From NCBI GenBank assembly GCA_028564925.1, contig CM053026.1, positions 606,132,457 to 606,196,456 on the forward strand: DNA of 64,000 nt, in the 5' to 3' direction. A model generated the notes under the pieces. That model did no database searches, was not told the origin of the DNA, and saw only the letters and a program-made list of their open reading frames with translations. Source of the DNA: Lithobates sylvaticus (lineage: Eukaryota; Chordata; Amphibia; Anura; Ranidae). Positions 24,694 to 35,151 of this stretch are shown here, in pieces (position 1 is the first letter of the stretch; each line of letters opens with the position of its first letter). The position numbers were made by a program, and so were the translations under genes.

Positions 24694-25974
24694 TTAAGGT
24701 GTTCGGGATGATGAAGCAAACTTCTTAGTTGACTTTGATGTCCACAGGGGGGAAAGTGGGGGGGGAGGGGATTCTCTGTGACCAGGTTGGTTCCGTGGAG
24801 ATGCATCGTGGGATATGAATCCCAGCTTTAGTAGGATCATTTCACCTTCAGTGAACGATGAGAAGGAGTAGGACTTGCTGTTGAAAGAAAATTGGAGACG
24901 GAAAGGATAGTTCCACCTGTAGCGAATGTTACGTTGGATCAATGGCGTCAGTAGAGGTTTAAGCGATCGCCTCTTTTGAATTGTGGCTTGGGAGATATCA
25001 GCAAATATTTGGATCTTGATGCCATCTATCTCCAGGTCTGGGTTTTCACGGGCATAGCGCATCACAGCTTCTTTGATTTTAAAAAAGTGTGGCTTCACGA
25101 TCACATCTCTAGGGGGGCCATCAGGTTTGGGGGGTGTCAGGGCTCTGTGGATTCGATCCATCTCCATATGGATCTCGTCGATGTCGGGTACAGCAGCTTG
25201 CATTAAAGATTGTGTAATGGAGGTGATATCTTTTATATTTTCTGGTATACCGCGGATACGGAAGTTATAACGTCTTGCGCGATTTTCAAGGTCGTCGATC
25301 TTGGAGTATGCTTCCTCAAGTCGATCTTGTAGGTCAGTGATCATATTTGAGTTCTGGGATACTCTATGGACCGTGTCATCCATCTTGGATTCAATACTGT
25401 TTAATTGGTTACCTATTTCCTGGAAATCTTGCTTTATGTCAGAAGCTAATTTATCAGTAGCTTTAGATAATTCTCTTTGGAGCAAATCAGCAAAACGTGC
25501 TAATAAGTTTGGGTCTCCTGAATATTGTCCTTGTGCAGGGGGAGCAGCAGGGGATTCAGCATTGCAATCTGAAACAGATTCTTGGCTGCTGGGCTGGCTG
25601 TATATGGCTTCTGCCATCTCCCTGTCCAGGAGGGAGGATGCCTGTGAGTCCAAGCTGGGTGACATGGCTGCATTTTGTGAGGGAGACAGTGCAGGGGGGC
25701 TAGGTTGTAAGCAGTCTGTGTTCGTCAGCTCACCTTTAGTGGGGGAAGGTCTGGTGGGGCCCAGCGCCGGGTATTCGGCCTCGTAGCTCTTTGTGGCCTG
25801 TTTCTGTGGAGGAGGTGGTAGTTTCCCCCTCCCTGAGGCCTGCGTGCCTCGTGTGTGATGGCCGGTCGCCATCTTGGATTCCTGGAACGTGGCGCGGGTC
25901 GAGATCCGGGAGCCGGTTTGAGGCTGGCTTCCTAATTTTTGTGGCATCCGGAGTGTGCCTGGACCCTTCCGCAA
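24694..25974 (-). CDS. LINE ORF1 protein (L1-type RNA-binding chaperone)
   Basis: A 426-codon intact frame. The first 150 residues are S/P/Q-rich and disordered-looking. A heptad-rich coiled coil follows at about 165-235 (ADLLQRELSKATDKL through LEEAYSKIDDLENRARR). Next is an RRM-like and C-terminal region beginning YNFRIRGIPENI and including ADISQATIQKRRSLKPLL and YRWNYPFRLQ. This is the layout of L1 ORF1 proteins (Transposase_22 type), which trimerise, bind element RNA and act as chaperones in the ribonucleoprotein. The start is uncertain: internal methionines at residues 10 and 35 are also possible. It lies upstream of ORF2 on the same strand. The intact frame supports recent insertion. 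Confidence 0.85.
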   Translation of the reverse strand: MRKGPGTLRMPQKLGSQPQTGSRISTRATFQESKMATGHHTRGTQASGRGKLPPPPQKQATKSYEAEYPALGPTRPSPTKGELTNTDCLQPSPPALSPSQNAAMSPSLDSQASSLLDREMAEAIYSQPSSQESVSDCNAESPAAPPAQGQYSGDPNLLARFADLLQRELSKATDKLASDIKQDFQEIGNQLNSIESKMDDTVHRVSQNSNMITDLQDRLEEAYSKIDDLENRARRYNFRIRGIPENIKDITSITQSLMQAAVPDIDEIHMEMDRIHRALTPPKPDGPPRDVIVKPHFFKIKEAVMRYARENPDLEIDGIKIQIFADISQATIQKRRSLKPLLTPLIQRNIRYRWNYPFRLQFSFNSKSYSFSSFTEGEMILLKLGFISHDASPRNQPGHRESPPPPLSPLWTSKSTKKFASSSRTP

Positions 25975-26274
25975 GGGGGTTAGGCTATTGCCGAGTCCAG
26001 GCGGGGTGTGGGGCCGCTATTTGTGGCTGAAGTTGCCGGGGGATGAGTGGAGCAGATCAGATGGACATCCGCTCCGTCCGGCCGCGCATGCGCACTCCCT
26101 TTTTTTTCACCTTTAATAATAAACACCTTCATTTACAAATTGCATTTTGTGTTTACTTGTGTTGTCCTTGACTATTGTTTAAATTGGTTTGATGTTCCGA
26201 AACACTTAAGTGTGACAAACATGCAAAGGAACAGGAAATGAGGAAGGGGGCAAACACTTTTTCACACCACTGTA

Positions 26275-27057
26275 CATACATGCTGGTCAGCTTCTCTCAC
26301 TTAAACTAAAACTTCTCTATGATATCAAAAGTTACAAATTAAAAAGTATCATATGTATATATGGTAGATTGATAATTGCTTGCTGTTGGACTCTCACGAC
26401 AGGTGTATGTTCTAAGGGGATTCCATCATTATTGCCCCCTCCCCTCCTCCGCTCTCATCCACCGGCCCACGTGTCTGTCTGTGGGAGGCCAATTCGTTGG
26501 AGGTGACCAACCGTAAGTCACGCTCTTGGATCACTCACCCCCCTGGCCCGGCTTGCACACATCGCAGGGTGCTTTTGCGAGTGCCACCCGGGGGACAGAA
26601 AACCTCTTCAGGGAAACCCCACATGAGGAGTAATTTTCATCAGAAAAATACACATACCTGGGTAAATATTTCCTAATACAATATGGTACATGTCTCTATC
26701 TTTAATTCAAATAGAGACCAGTATATAAAATACATACATTTTTGCAACATATGTGTTTCTTACCCTTTCTTTTCCAAATAGACAAATTACCTCTGAGGAA
26801 GACCCACATCAACACGGGTCGAAACGCGTCAGGTTCTCTTTTACCTCAACTTATGTTGGCTGTGTTAAAATACTCTGCTGTAAAAGTTTTTTTATACATT
26901 TTTTCTGTTTTGTTTTATCATTCCCATTTGGGACCCATGTCTTTTACCCACTATGCCACTTCTGTGACATCTTTAATGTATATTTATCATATACATTTTT
27001 CCAAATCGCTGCCTAAAAACCCCATAAACCCTTTTTGGGGGGATTCTCTCCTTTTTG
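26275..27057 (+). repeat. Right inverted arm, part 2
   Basis: Reverse complement of 15015-15830, ending in GGATTCTCTCCTTTTTG just before the duplicated target at 27058. It contains the better-preserved hammerhead motif. Confidence 0.8.
26789..26834 (+). ncRNA. Hammerhead ribozyme motif, right arm
   Basis: In order: ACCT (helix I 5'), CTGAGGA (26793-26799, fits CUGANGA), one extra A (26800), GACCC, a 10-base loop, GGGTC (helix II), GAA (26821-26823), ACGCGT (26824-26829, palindromic helix III), C (26830, base 5' of the predicted cleavage), AGGT (helix I 3', pairs with ACCT). All invariant core bases are present except that the extra A before helix II departs from the consensus. A one-unit helix III this short is usually stable only as a dimer, where two ACGCGU segments pair. 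Confidence 0.65.
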
Positions 27058-27071
27058 CAGATAAGTATTAG

Positions 27072-27166
27072 GGGGGCTGGGGCAGGGGCTTCTGCACACA
27101 GAAGTTTTTTTTATCTTAATGCATAGAATGCATTAAGATGAAAAACCTTCTGCCTTTACAACCACT
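27072..27166. mobile_element. TTAA element, right part
   Basis: Continuation of 14624-14949 after the nested insertion. It contains a small hairpin (ATCTTAATGCAT / ATGCATTAAGAT) and ends in CAACCACT followed by TTAA (27167-27170). Confidence 0.65.
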
Positions 27167-27170
27167 TTAA

Positions 27171-27642
27171 TTTTTTGTGCAGTCTGCTGCACTAAAATCT
27201 TTATCTTTATAATCTTAGCTTTATAACCTATGCCCACCTCTGAACATCAGTTATGGAGGTAATGAGAGGGAGGTATGTTCTGTAGTCTGAATCAGGACCG
27301 AGCAACGTAAGGTGATAATGCTGCTTTTTCATAGACACTATCAGGATTACCAGGTGAAAATAAGCGCAAAGCGTTATTAAACCCGAAACCAAAATAGTAT
27401 TATATTGCAGCTTACCCATCATTAGGTGTGGTAGCTGCATCCGTTTTCTTTTCCTTTACTTTTTTCCTCTGTTTTCACCTGGTGATCTGGCCAATAACAC
27501 ATGTCCTGTAATAGTGAGACACAAATTTGGAAGACTGAGTACAGGGAGACACAGCAAACAGCACCATTATCAGTATGGGGAGAGGGAAGTGTTAAATGTA
27601 TTAGCAGATTTAGAATCACTAACAAATTGATGCCAAACTCCA
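27171..27642. other. Stretch without a recognised gene
   Basis: Contains TATATTGCAGCTTACC followed by a GTGTGGT/GCATCCGTTTTC stretch; a similar pair of phrases occurs at 54765-54815, so part of this is an unclassified repeat. Nothing coding. Confidence 0.4.
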
Positions 27643-28170
27643 GCTTACATTTTATAATCAGTTAAAATTAGTTCTTTATGGGATACAGGTTTTACATGAA
27701 TAAATAAAAGCTGATGATTTTAATCACCCCTGCCAGTATTATTGTAAGTGGTTTGTCTCATCCATGTAAACTGATATATTTTGCTGGAGAGCTGATGCTA
27801 TAATCTATAATGCTATATCTAAAGATTAATAAACTGCAGTATATTAGATTTTTGTTCTTGGATTAAAAAACAATTTTTTGGCATAGATGAATCATTTTAC
27901 TGCTTCTAATATTTTCCATTCTTCAGTTCTGTGTATCTCTCCTGCAGCTTTTTTTGTTGGTGTGTCTCTGGTGTTCTCCCTCTAATTTAAATTTTTGTTC
28001 ATCCAGTACCCCCTGTTCTCCCTTCACACAGCACCAAACAACCTCAAAGTATAAAAAGCAACTTCTTCTCAAGTAGTAGTTTTTTAAGTAAAATGTGTAT
28101 TTATTTATGTAGCTGCCCGAACTGGAACTTCTTGAAATTCTGCACGTCAAATAAGGACTTTAAAAGTCAT
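27643..28170. repeat. Tandem duplication, unit 1
   Basis: About 528 bases, directly repeated in the next feature. Shared landmarks in the same order include TTTTGCTGGAGAGCTGATGC, GGTGTGTCTCTGGTGT, TTCTCCCTTCACACAGCA and GAACTGGAACTTCTTGAAAT. No open frame is conserved between the units. Confidence 0.85.
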
Positions 28171-28670
28171 GCTTACACTTTATAATTAGTTATAATTATT
28201 TCCTTATGGGATACAGGTTTTACATTAATAAAGAAAAGATAATAATTGTTATCACCCCTGCCAATGTTAAATGGTCTGTCTCATCCATGCAAACTGATAT
28301 ATTTTGCTGGAGAGCTGATGCTATAATATATAATGCTATATCTAAGGACTATTAATTTTCAGTATATTAGATTTTTGGCATAGATAAGTAATTTTTACTG
28401 CTCCTATTATTTTTCTATTCTTCAGTTCTGTGAATCCCTTCTGCAGCGTCTTCTATTATTGGTGTGTCTCTGGTGTATTCCCTCTGATTTCACTTTTGTT
28501 CATCCAGTATCCTCCGTTCTCCCTTCACACAGCATGATTCAAACAACCTGTAAGCATGAAAAGCAACTTCCTCTCAAGTAGTATTTTTTTAAGCAAAATT
28601 GTGTATTTATTTATTTAACTGCTTGAACTGGAACTTCTTGAAATTTTCCATGTCAAATAAGAACTTTAAG
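28171..28670. repeat. Tandem duplication, unit 2
   Basis: About 500 bases, colinear with unit 1 throughout, with scattered substitutions and indels (including loss of about 25 bases around the ATTAGATTTTTG block). Divergence looks well above 10 percent, so the duplication is old. Confidence 0.85.
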
Positions 28671-28936
28671 ATTGGGTTCACACTATTGCGAACTGGATGT
28701 GGATTTCCCTGAATCAAATTTGCATGTCAGGAGCCCGGGACCAGCTCTCAATAGAGCCAATTTACACAACTCCGGGACGGCTGCGGAGTGAATTGCACAG
28801 GAGTCCTGTGTGTATTTTGGTCCATTTCAGGTCTGAATTCAGCCAAAAATTCGGACCGAAATTGGATTTTAAACGGTGAACAGGGACACACCAGCCCCCT
28901 GCTGTGAGCCACTCTGCACAGAGGTGTGAATCCAAC
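28671..28936. mobile_element. hAT-type MITE with CTTTAAG duplication
   Basis: The ends ATTGGGTTCACAC and GTGTGAATCCAAC are imperfect inverted repeats. They are flanked by CTTTAAG on both sides (28664-28670, 28937-28943; extending to 8 bases with one mismatch). No coding capacity. The hAT assignment is from duplication length only. Confidence 0.6.
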
Positions 28937-29104
28937 CTTTAAGCCTATCCAGAGTCATTCTCACACTCCTCCCCCTTCAGAGCAGTTAGCATGCACTGCA
29001 TTCTGCATAAAACACTTTAAACCCTTTTATAAAACATACAAAAATATTACAACAGTCCAAAGACCTTTAATGTGTTTCAAATACAGTATGTCAGGACTCT
29101 CCTT

Positions 29105-29613
29105 TAGACATGTGCGCCATCAATAAATTTATTTTGTTTCGTTCAGTTTCGTATTAGCCGTTAATTTGTATTTCGTAATTCGTGTCCGAAATTCAATTTT
29201 GATTCGTATGAAATACGAATTTTTGTTAAGTTCGTAAACTTTTGGTAACAATTACGAACCTTCGTTATATACAATTTATCATTATGAGGGGCTCTCACCA
29301 TCCCTATGCTGTGCTGACTTCCTGGGTTTTTAACTTCATTATAACGAATAATCGTAATTAATGAACAATAACGAATAATCGTAATTAACGGACATTCTTA
29401 TTTTGCAGCAGAAGAAAACCTCTGATTGGTCAACAAAACACCAGTCATGTTTCCATTGTAACAGAATTTGCATCCGAAATTCGTAAACGAAATTTCATAT
29501 TTCGTACAAAATTCGGAAGCATAGCAATTCGTATTTCGCATCCTCCCGAATGTACGAATTTACGGAAATTTGTACAAATTTTCAATTCGTACGAAACTAA
29601 TCGCACATGTCTA
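29105..29613. mobile_element. hAT MITE with exact 8-bp duplication
   Basis: Ends TAGACATGTGCG / CGCACATGTCTA with an exact CTCTCCTT duplication (29097-29104, 29614-29621). The interior is filled with ATTCGTA, ACGAAATT and CGTAATT blocks, like the relative at 7869. Non-coding. Confidence 0.88.
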
Positions 29614-29621
29614 CTCTCCTT

Positions 29622-30335
29622 TCGAATTCCAGCTTAAAAGCTTCTACCCCCAACTTCCCAATTCCTTTCTATAGACTACTCTCTATAGGACAGACCTGAC
29701 TGTGTCTCTATATAGATGTAGCAGTTCAGATCAAAGTCAATATTGAGGCCTGCAATAAGATCCTTTTTTCAGCACTTGGGAAAGGGAAATCAGGGGTGCA
29801 CCCTACTGTCAGGTTTATATTACTGTCTGTGTGCTTCTGTCCTGTTGATAACTGCTTCTTGATTTCTGATCTCTTGTCATAAGCAATCATAGGAACAGGA
29901 AATGTAGTGGAATTTCCCCAACTGGGTCACAGAAATAAAAATCTCACAAAAGTATTAGCACCATCACTTTTATTGAATATTTTTTCATTTTTTACACACG
30001 TCTTATATTTATTCAATATTTTATGTGTATTGCTATTAAGGAATTGTATCTATTTTAGTTCATTATTCTATGTTTTTATATATCTATTTGTGTGAAAGGT
30101 CACTCAACTTTTGTTTGCAATCTGGTCATTTTAGATTATTTATTGATTTACTTAAGGGTTAGCGCCACATACCCTCTTTATTCAATTTTACCTTTACAAG
30201 TGTGAGATCACTTTTATGTTGGCTGCTTTCCTTTTCCAATCTATTATAAAATTAAAAACCCAATTTTGGTTAAAGTTGGGCTTTACAGTATTGAAGCAAG
30301 TGGTTCACCAAGATATCCAGCATTTTCAGAAGGTG
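29622..30335. other. Stretch without a recognised gene
   Basis: AT-rich intronic-type sequence. Only low-complexity short frames are present. Confidence 0.45.
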
Positions 30336-30849
30336 TACTCAGCAAAAGGGATGGGTTCGCACCAGAACTTTCGAACACTGCAAAAGTTCAGACACGAATA
30401 AAGAACCCCATTAAAGTCAATGGGACCCGAACGTCAAAAATCAAAAGTGCCCATTTTGAAGGCTTATATGCAAGTAATTGGGCATACAATGGTTATAGAG
30501 GTCTGGGTCCTGCCCTGGGGGACATGTATCAATAAAAACAAAGTTTGTGAAAAACATCATTTTTAAATGAGCAGTGATTCTTTGATTTTCTTTGAAAGTG
30601 AAAGCCTAACAATGAAATATTCCTTCTAATATAGTGCCTGGGGGGGTCTAGAATCTGCTGCAGCAATAATTGCATTTATAAAGCTAAGAAAATTACATTT
30701 TCCCTGCAAGCTGCCTTTATTTTGCTCAGCAGCAGCTGGGGAGCCAGTGTGTATGATGAGGTTACAATGTAGTGCTCTGGGAACAAGATTAGAGATTTTT
30801 CGGATACATTCTGGTGTCACTTTGACTTTGTATATAAGTAACGGGTACG

Positions 30850-31085
30850 TAAAAATTGGTCTTTGGGTGTCGGTGGCGCCTTCCCAAATGATGGAAGCAA
30901 GAACTGCCATTGCTGTAAAAAATTGCAATGATATGCACCTGTCAAACAGGTGCAGAAAAATTACTATTTGGGTGTTGGGGGCACCTTCCCACCGTAACCC
31001 TATAGAGGTGCTCTTGATGAAGGTAAAAAAAATTGCAATGATATGCACCTGTCACACAGGTGCTGGGAAATTGGTCTTTGGGTGT
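30850..31085. repeat. Tandem subrepeats with 19-bp palindromes at the hAT 3' side
   Basis: Roughly 110-base units each end in a TTTGGGTGT phrase (three occurrences near 30857, 30967 and 31075). Two units carry a palindrome, GCACCTGTCAAACAGGTGC at 30935-30953 and GCACCTGTCACACAGGTGC at 31045-31063. Subterminal repeats are commonly transposase binding sites in hAT elements; that role is inferred here. Confidence 0.65.
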
Positions 31086-32657
31086 TAATTGGGCCCATGA
31101 AACCTATACCAAGAACATTCTTCCAGATGAAATGATTGAACACCCTCAAAGCTAGGCAGCCTTGAATTCCTGCAGAGATTCCACATCTCAAAAAAACGTA
31201 ATCAGTGACATCGGCATCAGGGGCTTCATAGATGGTAATCCAGGACTGATTCATTTTTATATAAGTCAAACAGTCCACGGAGTCTGTGGACAGATGCGTT
31301 CTATGATCAGTAACGAAACCTCCTGCAGCACTGAATGCCCATTCTGAAAGCACGCTGGATGCAGGGCAGCCCAAAAACTCAATAGCATACTGGGCAAGTC
31401 CTGGTCAGTGGTCTATTCTCATGACCCAGTAAGTCAGTGGATTGTCAGCTGGAAAGTTCTCAATCTCTGTTTTGGCCCCAAGGTAATCGTCCACCATGTG
31501 ATGCAGACACTGCCGATGGCATGCGGAAGCTGACAGCTCTGGGTGGCGAGGAATAAAAAAATTCCAAAATGCCTCACTTAGGCGGACGCCTTCTCCAACG
31601 CTCCTCTCTTGACCAACAGAAGACTCAAAATGACGTTTTCCACCACACTGTAACCTACTGGAGTCAGAAAAAACATTGAATAAAATCCTCTTTAACATGT
31701 CCTCAAGAGTTTTTATCTTCTGCAATCTCTGTGGGGACAGGGTGAATTCTGAGACCTTCCCCTTATAACGGTGGTCAAGGAGGTTTGCCAACCAGTAATC
31801 ATCCTTCTCCTTTATGCCATGTATTCTTGGGTCCTTTCACAGGCTTTGAAGCATGAGGTTGCCCATGCACCTCAAATTTGCAGAGGCTTGAGAAGCAGAC
31901 TCCTCTGGGTCACTCAGGATGACAGCATCTGGAACTTCCTCCTCCCAGCCACGTACTACTCCCAAGGGTCCTGGGGTTGGAAAGCCATCATTTACAGATT
32001 GACGCATGTCTTCCACTTCTTCGAAGCCTATGGAAGGCTTCAAAGCTAACCATCATTGTGGCCTCCTCAAACGGTGACAATACAGTGCATGCAACCTTAA
32101 TGATCAGTCATTGGCGTGGGGGAAAAAAAGCTGGGGTGGCCTGAGCCTGTCATTGTGCCGTATTCACACAGGTACTCGTTGAGGATCCTCTGCTGCATTT
32201 ATAGCCACTGCAGCATTGCCAAAGTCGAGTTCCACCTGGTGGACATGTCACAAATCAGGTGGTTTACGGGCAGGTGGATTTCCCGCTGAATTTCAGCCAA
32301 CCGAGCACTGGCTGTGTATGACTGCCTGAAATGGCTACAGACTCTTCTGGCCAGCTTATGCACATTTGCAATCCTGGGTACATATTTAGGAAATGCTGCA
32401 CCACCAAATTGAGGACATGTGCCAGGCATGGCACATGTGTCAACTTTCCCTGTCTAAGGACGGGCAGGAGGTTTGAGACAATATCGCACATCACCATTCC
32501 TGGCTCCAGCTGGAGTGGTGTGAACCATCTCTGGGCCTGTTCCTGCAGAGCTGCAAGAATCTCTCCTACGGTGTCAGTCCTGTCCCCTAAACACACCACC
32601 TGAAGTACTGCATTGCACCTTTTAGCCTGACTCTGGGAATAGCCCTTTGAACTCTAA

Positions 32658-33082
32658 AGCCCCATACACACGGTAGGATTTTCCCATGGATTCTGTCCTA
32701 TCGGACAATGTTGTCGTAAAATCCGACCGTGTGTAGGCACCATCGGACAGTGTACGTCGGATTGTCCGACGGACAAAGTCCTATCTCCTGCTGGATAGAT
32801 TTTTCGACAACAAAGTCCGATCACACCAAATCCGATCGTGTGTATTGAATTCCGACGGACAAAGTGCTACGCATGCTCAGATCACATTACAAGACCAAAG
32901 CTATTGGCTACTAGCCTCTACGTAGTCCCGTCGTAGGCAACAAACGTCACCACGTTCAGAATGATCGGATTTTCCGACAACTTTGTCCGACCGTGTGTAC
33001 GCAACACCAACATCGGACAAAGTACGACGGACATGATCCGACGGACCTGGTCCGCGGATAATCCGAGCGTGTGTATGGGGCT
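32658..33082 (+). mobile_element. Harbinger-type MITE inside the hAT transposon
   Basis: The ends AGCCCCATACACACGGT and CGTGTGTATGGGGCT are inverted repeats. TAA precedes (32655-32657) and TTA follows (33083-33085). At 425 bases it is the same length class as the copy at 58066. The hAT coding relic resumes on both sides. Confidence 0.8.
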
Positions 33083-34083
33083 TTAGGGGGGTACCTGATG
33101 TTCATAGGACAATTCTTCAGAGGAGGGCATGGAGGTGGGGTAGGAGGAGGAGGAGGGGGTAGAGCTCACAGGTCTGGCATTATCACCACCATTTGTATGG
33201 AGACGTGGGGGCACAACAAGCTGCAGCACGAGCCCTGTCCTGCATCCTTGCGAGTTGCAAGCAGCGTTATACAGTGTGCTGTGAACGAAATAGATCGTCC
33301 CTGTCCATGCTTGCTGGACCAAGTGTCAGCAGTAAGGTGAGTTTTACAGCTGACTGCCTTGCCCAACAATGCCAGAACATTCCCTTCCACGTGATGGTAG
33401 AAAGATGGAACGGCCTTACGTGAAAAGTAGTAGTGACTGGGAACCTGCTATTTCGGTACAGCACATTGTGTGAATTCACAGAGAGCCAACAGCTTTGACA
33501 AGCTTGCATTTAGACGCTGGGCTTGGGGGTGGCAGGGACTGTATTTTATTTTCTGCTGTATCAGATGGGGCAGAGAAATTTGCTGGCTGCAGTCTACAGC
33601 TGGTGGTGTGCTGCTGGCAGATGTGCTCCTGGGACACCCTGTGCTATACCATCATCCCTGGCAGTGGAGGCTGCTGAGAGGTAATGACTTGGTATATTAG
33701 GGGCAGACTGAAGTGGGTGAGGAGGAAGAGGGACAGATTTGTGCCCCTTTTGGGTGGCTTTTACGTGCTCTTACCAATGGGCTGAGTGGTTGGACGTTAA
33801 ATGCCTTGTTAAGCATGTGGTACCCAAATGATTGGTGTTTTTGCCATGTTTTATGTGCCTGAGACACAGTTTGCAGATAGCAACAGTGCAATCTGCTGCA
33901 GATGTGCTGAAAAAAGCCCAGACAGCTTAGCTTTGGGGAGTGGGCCGGGAGATAACAGCTGCAGAATGTGATGGAATAGGGTGGCTGCTCTCTACTCTTT
34001 CTTGATGTCGTCCTCCTTGGGGTTGTGCCGCCTCACCTTCAGTTTCCTCTTTTGCTCACCCAAGTCGCACCCAAATCTCATCA

Positions 34084-34242
34084 GTGACCTCATCATCATC
34101 ATCATCTCCATCTCCTCCATCTTCATCATTACCACTGGTAGACAAATTAGCATTCATGTTGCTTGGGGAACATGAATGCCAATTTGTCTACCAGTGGTAA
34201 TGATGAAGATGGAGGAGATGGAGATGATGATGATGAGGTCAC
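34084..34242. repeat. 75-bp quasi-palindrome within the hAT coding relic
   Basis: 34084-34161 (beginning GTGACCTCATC) is repeated in inverse at about 34170-34242 (ending GATGAGGTCAC). There is one substitution, one 3-base indel and a loop of fewer than 10 bases. The duplicated piece is part of the transposase N-terminal acidic region, so one arm is ancestral and the other an inverted copy. Confidence 0.85.
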
Positions 34243-34800
34243 CAGTGTCCCTCTCTCTAGGCTCATGTTCCTGTCATCCTCAACCTCAGAACCAACATCT
34301 GAATCCAGTAATGACTGGGCATCATCAAGGAACAAGTGGCTGACGATGTGGTCAAATAACTCAACTGACTTCTCAATGGCTGATGTTGGGGCTATGGCAG
34401 GAATATATGTGGACAAGGAGGCAGGTTTATCCACTCTTGCAACTGCAGGGAACTGCACACTTGTCTCTGCTTGCGTGACAGAGGATGAGGAGGATGAGGA
34501 AGGTTTAGTAAGCCAGTCCACCACCTCCTCTTTATGCTGTGACTGGATAGCACGGACAAACTCACTAAACAGAGGAAATAATGCCCTGCCTGAGGACTGA
34601 CCACCACATCCACCTTTGGCTGTGGACACATTTGTTGTTGGCCCCCTTACAGTGCCAAGGGAACACCTGCCTCTCCTTGTTGTCCTCCCAGACATTATTG
34701 ATTGGGAGGGGGCGGTGCTTATAAGGAAATGTAAAGAAGTGGAAATCTGTACATAAATGCACTTTAATCAATATAAAGAGGTGTTTGGTCCACTTTAATT

Positions 34801-35151
34801 TGAGTACTGATTAATTTTCCAATCGTGCTTCTGCAAATCAGGTCAAGTTATGGTATTGTACACTTCTAACATATAATATATTTTTCTTTTTTGAAGATTG
34901 CTAAAAAATGCATTGGAGGAGATTATAGTAATTGAATTCATTTAAGTAAGACAGAATTTCTCACATGCTATACATGATAGTATTCAACTGGGAGAATGCT
35001 GAATTCCATCCATGTTCTCTTTAACTCTTTCATCAAGAATGATATAGAAATGGCATTCACTTCACAATGTATGAAAATGTAGGTATGCTTGGAGTTACAT
35101 ACATTATGGCCACACAATAACACTATTGAAGGCTCAGGTACATTAATATAA
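34801..35151. other. Stretch without a recognised gene
   Basis: AT-rich; no motif or element end was recognised. The last four bases (ATAA) are the duplicated target of the LTR that follows. Confidence 0.45.

Larger units (their letters stand above)
19557..26099 (-). mobile_element. L1/Tx1-like non-LTR retrotransposon, nearly full length
   Basis: A 6.5-kb LINE on the minus strand inserted in the Tc1 right terminal repeat. It is flanked by the 16-base duplication TTTTTTTTCACCTTTA (19541-19556 and 26100-26115). The GC-rich 5' region lies at 26099, followed by ORF1 (25974-24694), a gap of about 770 bases, ORF2 (23927-20128), and a short 3' UTR with an AATAAAAATATTGAAATA-type end. Both genes keep their domains, and only one frameshift is evident in ORF2. 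It is the youngest layer of the nest. The clade (L1 versus Tx1) is not settled from the sequence alone. Confidence 0.9.
30990..34695 (-). pseudogene. hAT transposase (ZBED family), broken
   Basis: Reading along the minus strand: an S-rich N-terminal part (34695-34147); a BED-type zinc finger around 33885-33790 with CTVAICKLC and LTRHLTSNH; LTADTWSSKHGQG near 33320, the region of the first catalytic aspartate in hAT enzymes; HVPCLAHVLNLVV at about 32437-32400; LLDHRYKG at about 31780; and the C-terminal dimerisation signature CPASSVLSEWAFSAAGG near 31370-31317. Several frame changes and stops, plus the MITE insertion, separate these parts, so it cannot encode an active enzyme. Known relatives cut and paste through 8-bp target duplications. 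Confidence 0.85.
30340..34800 (-). mobile_element. Decayed ZBED-type hAT transposon
   Basis: A minus-strand transposase relic spans 30990-34695. Beyond its 3' side is a non-coding region down to about 30340, ending in AAAGGGATGGGTTCGCACC. The MITE at 52827-53100 resembles this end region (shared AAGGCTTATATGCAA and GGGGACATGTATCAAT), which links the TAGGGATGAGC MITEs to this autonomous family. The 5' terminus beyond 34800 is not recognisable, so no target duplication is given. A Harbinger-type MITE interrupts it at 32658-33082. Confidence 0.75.

Noticed and set aside
34469-34510. GAGGATGAGGAGGATGAGGA tract considered as a microsatellite
   Set aside because: It lies in the serine-rich N-terminal part of the hAT transposase relic and is explained by the serine codons on the other strand.
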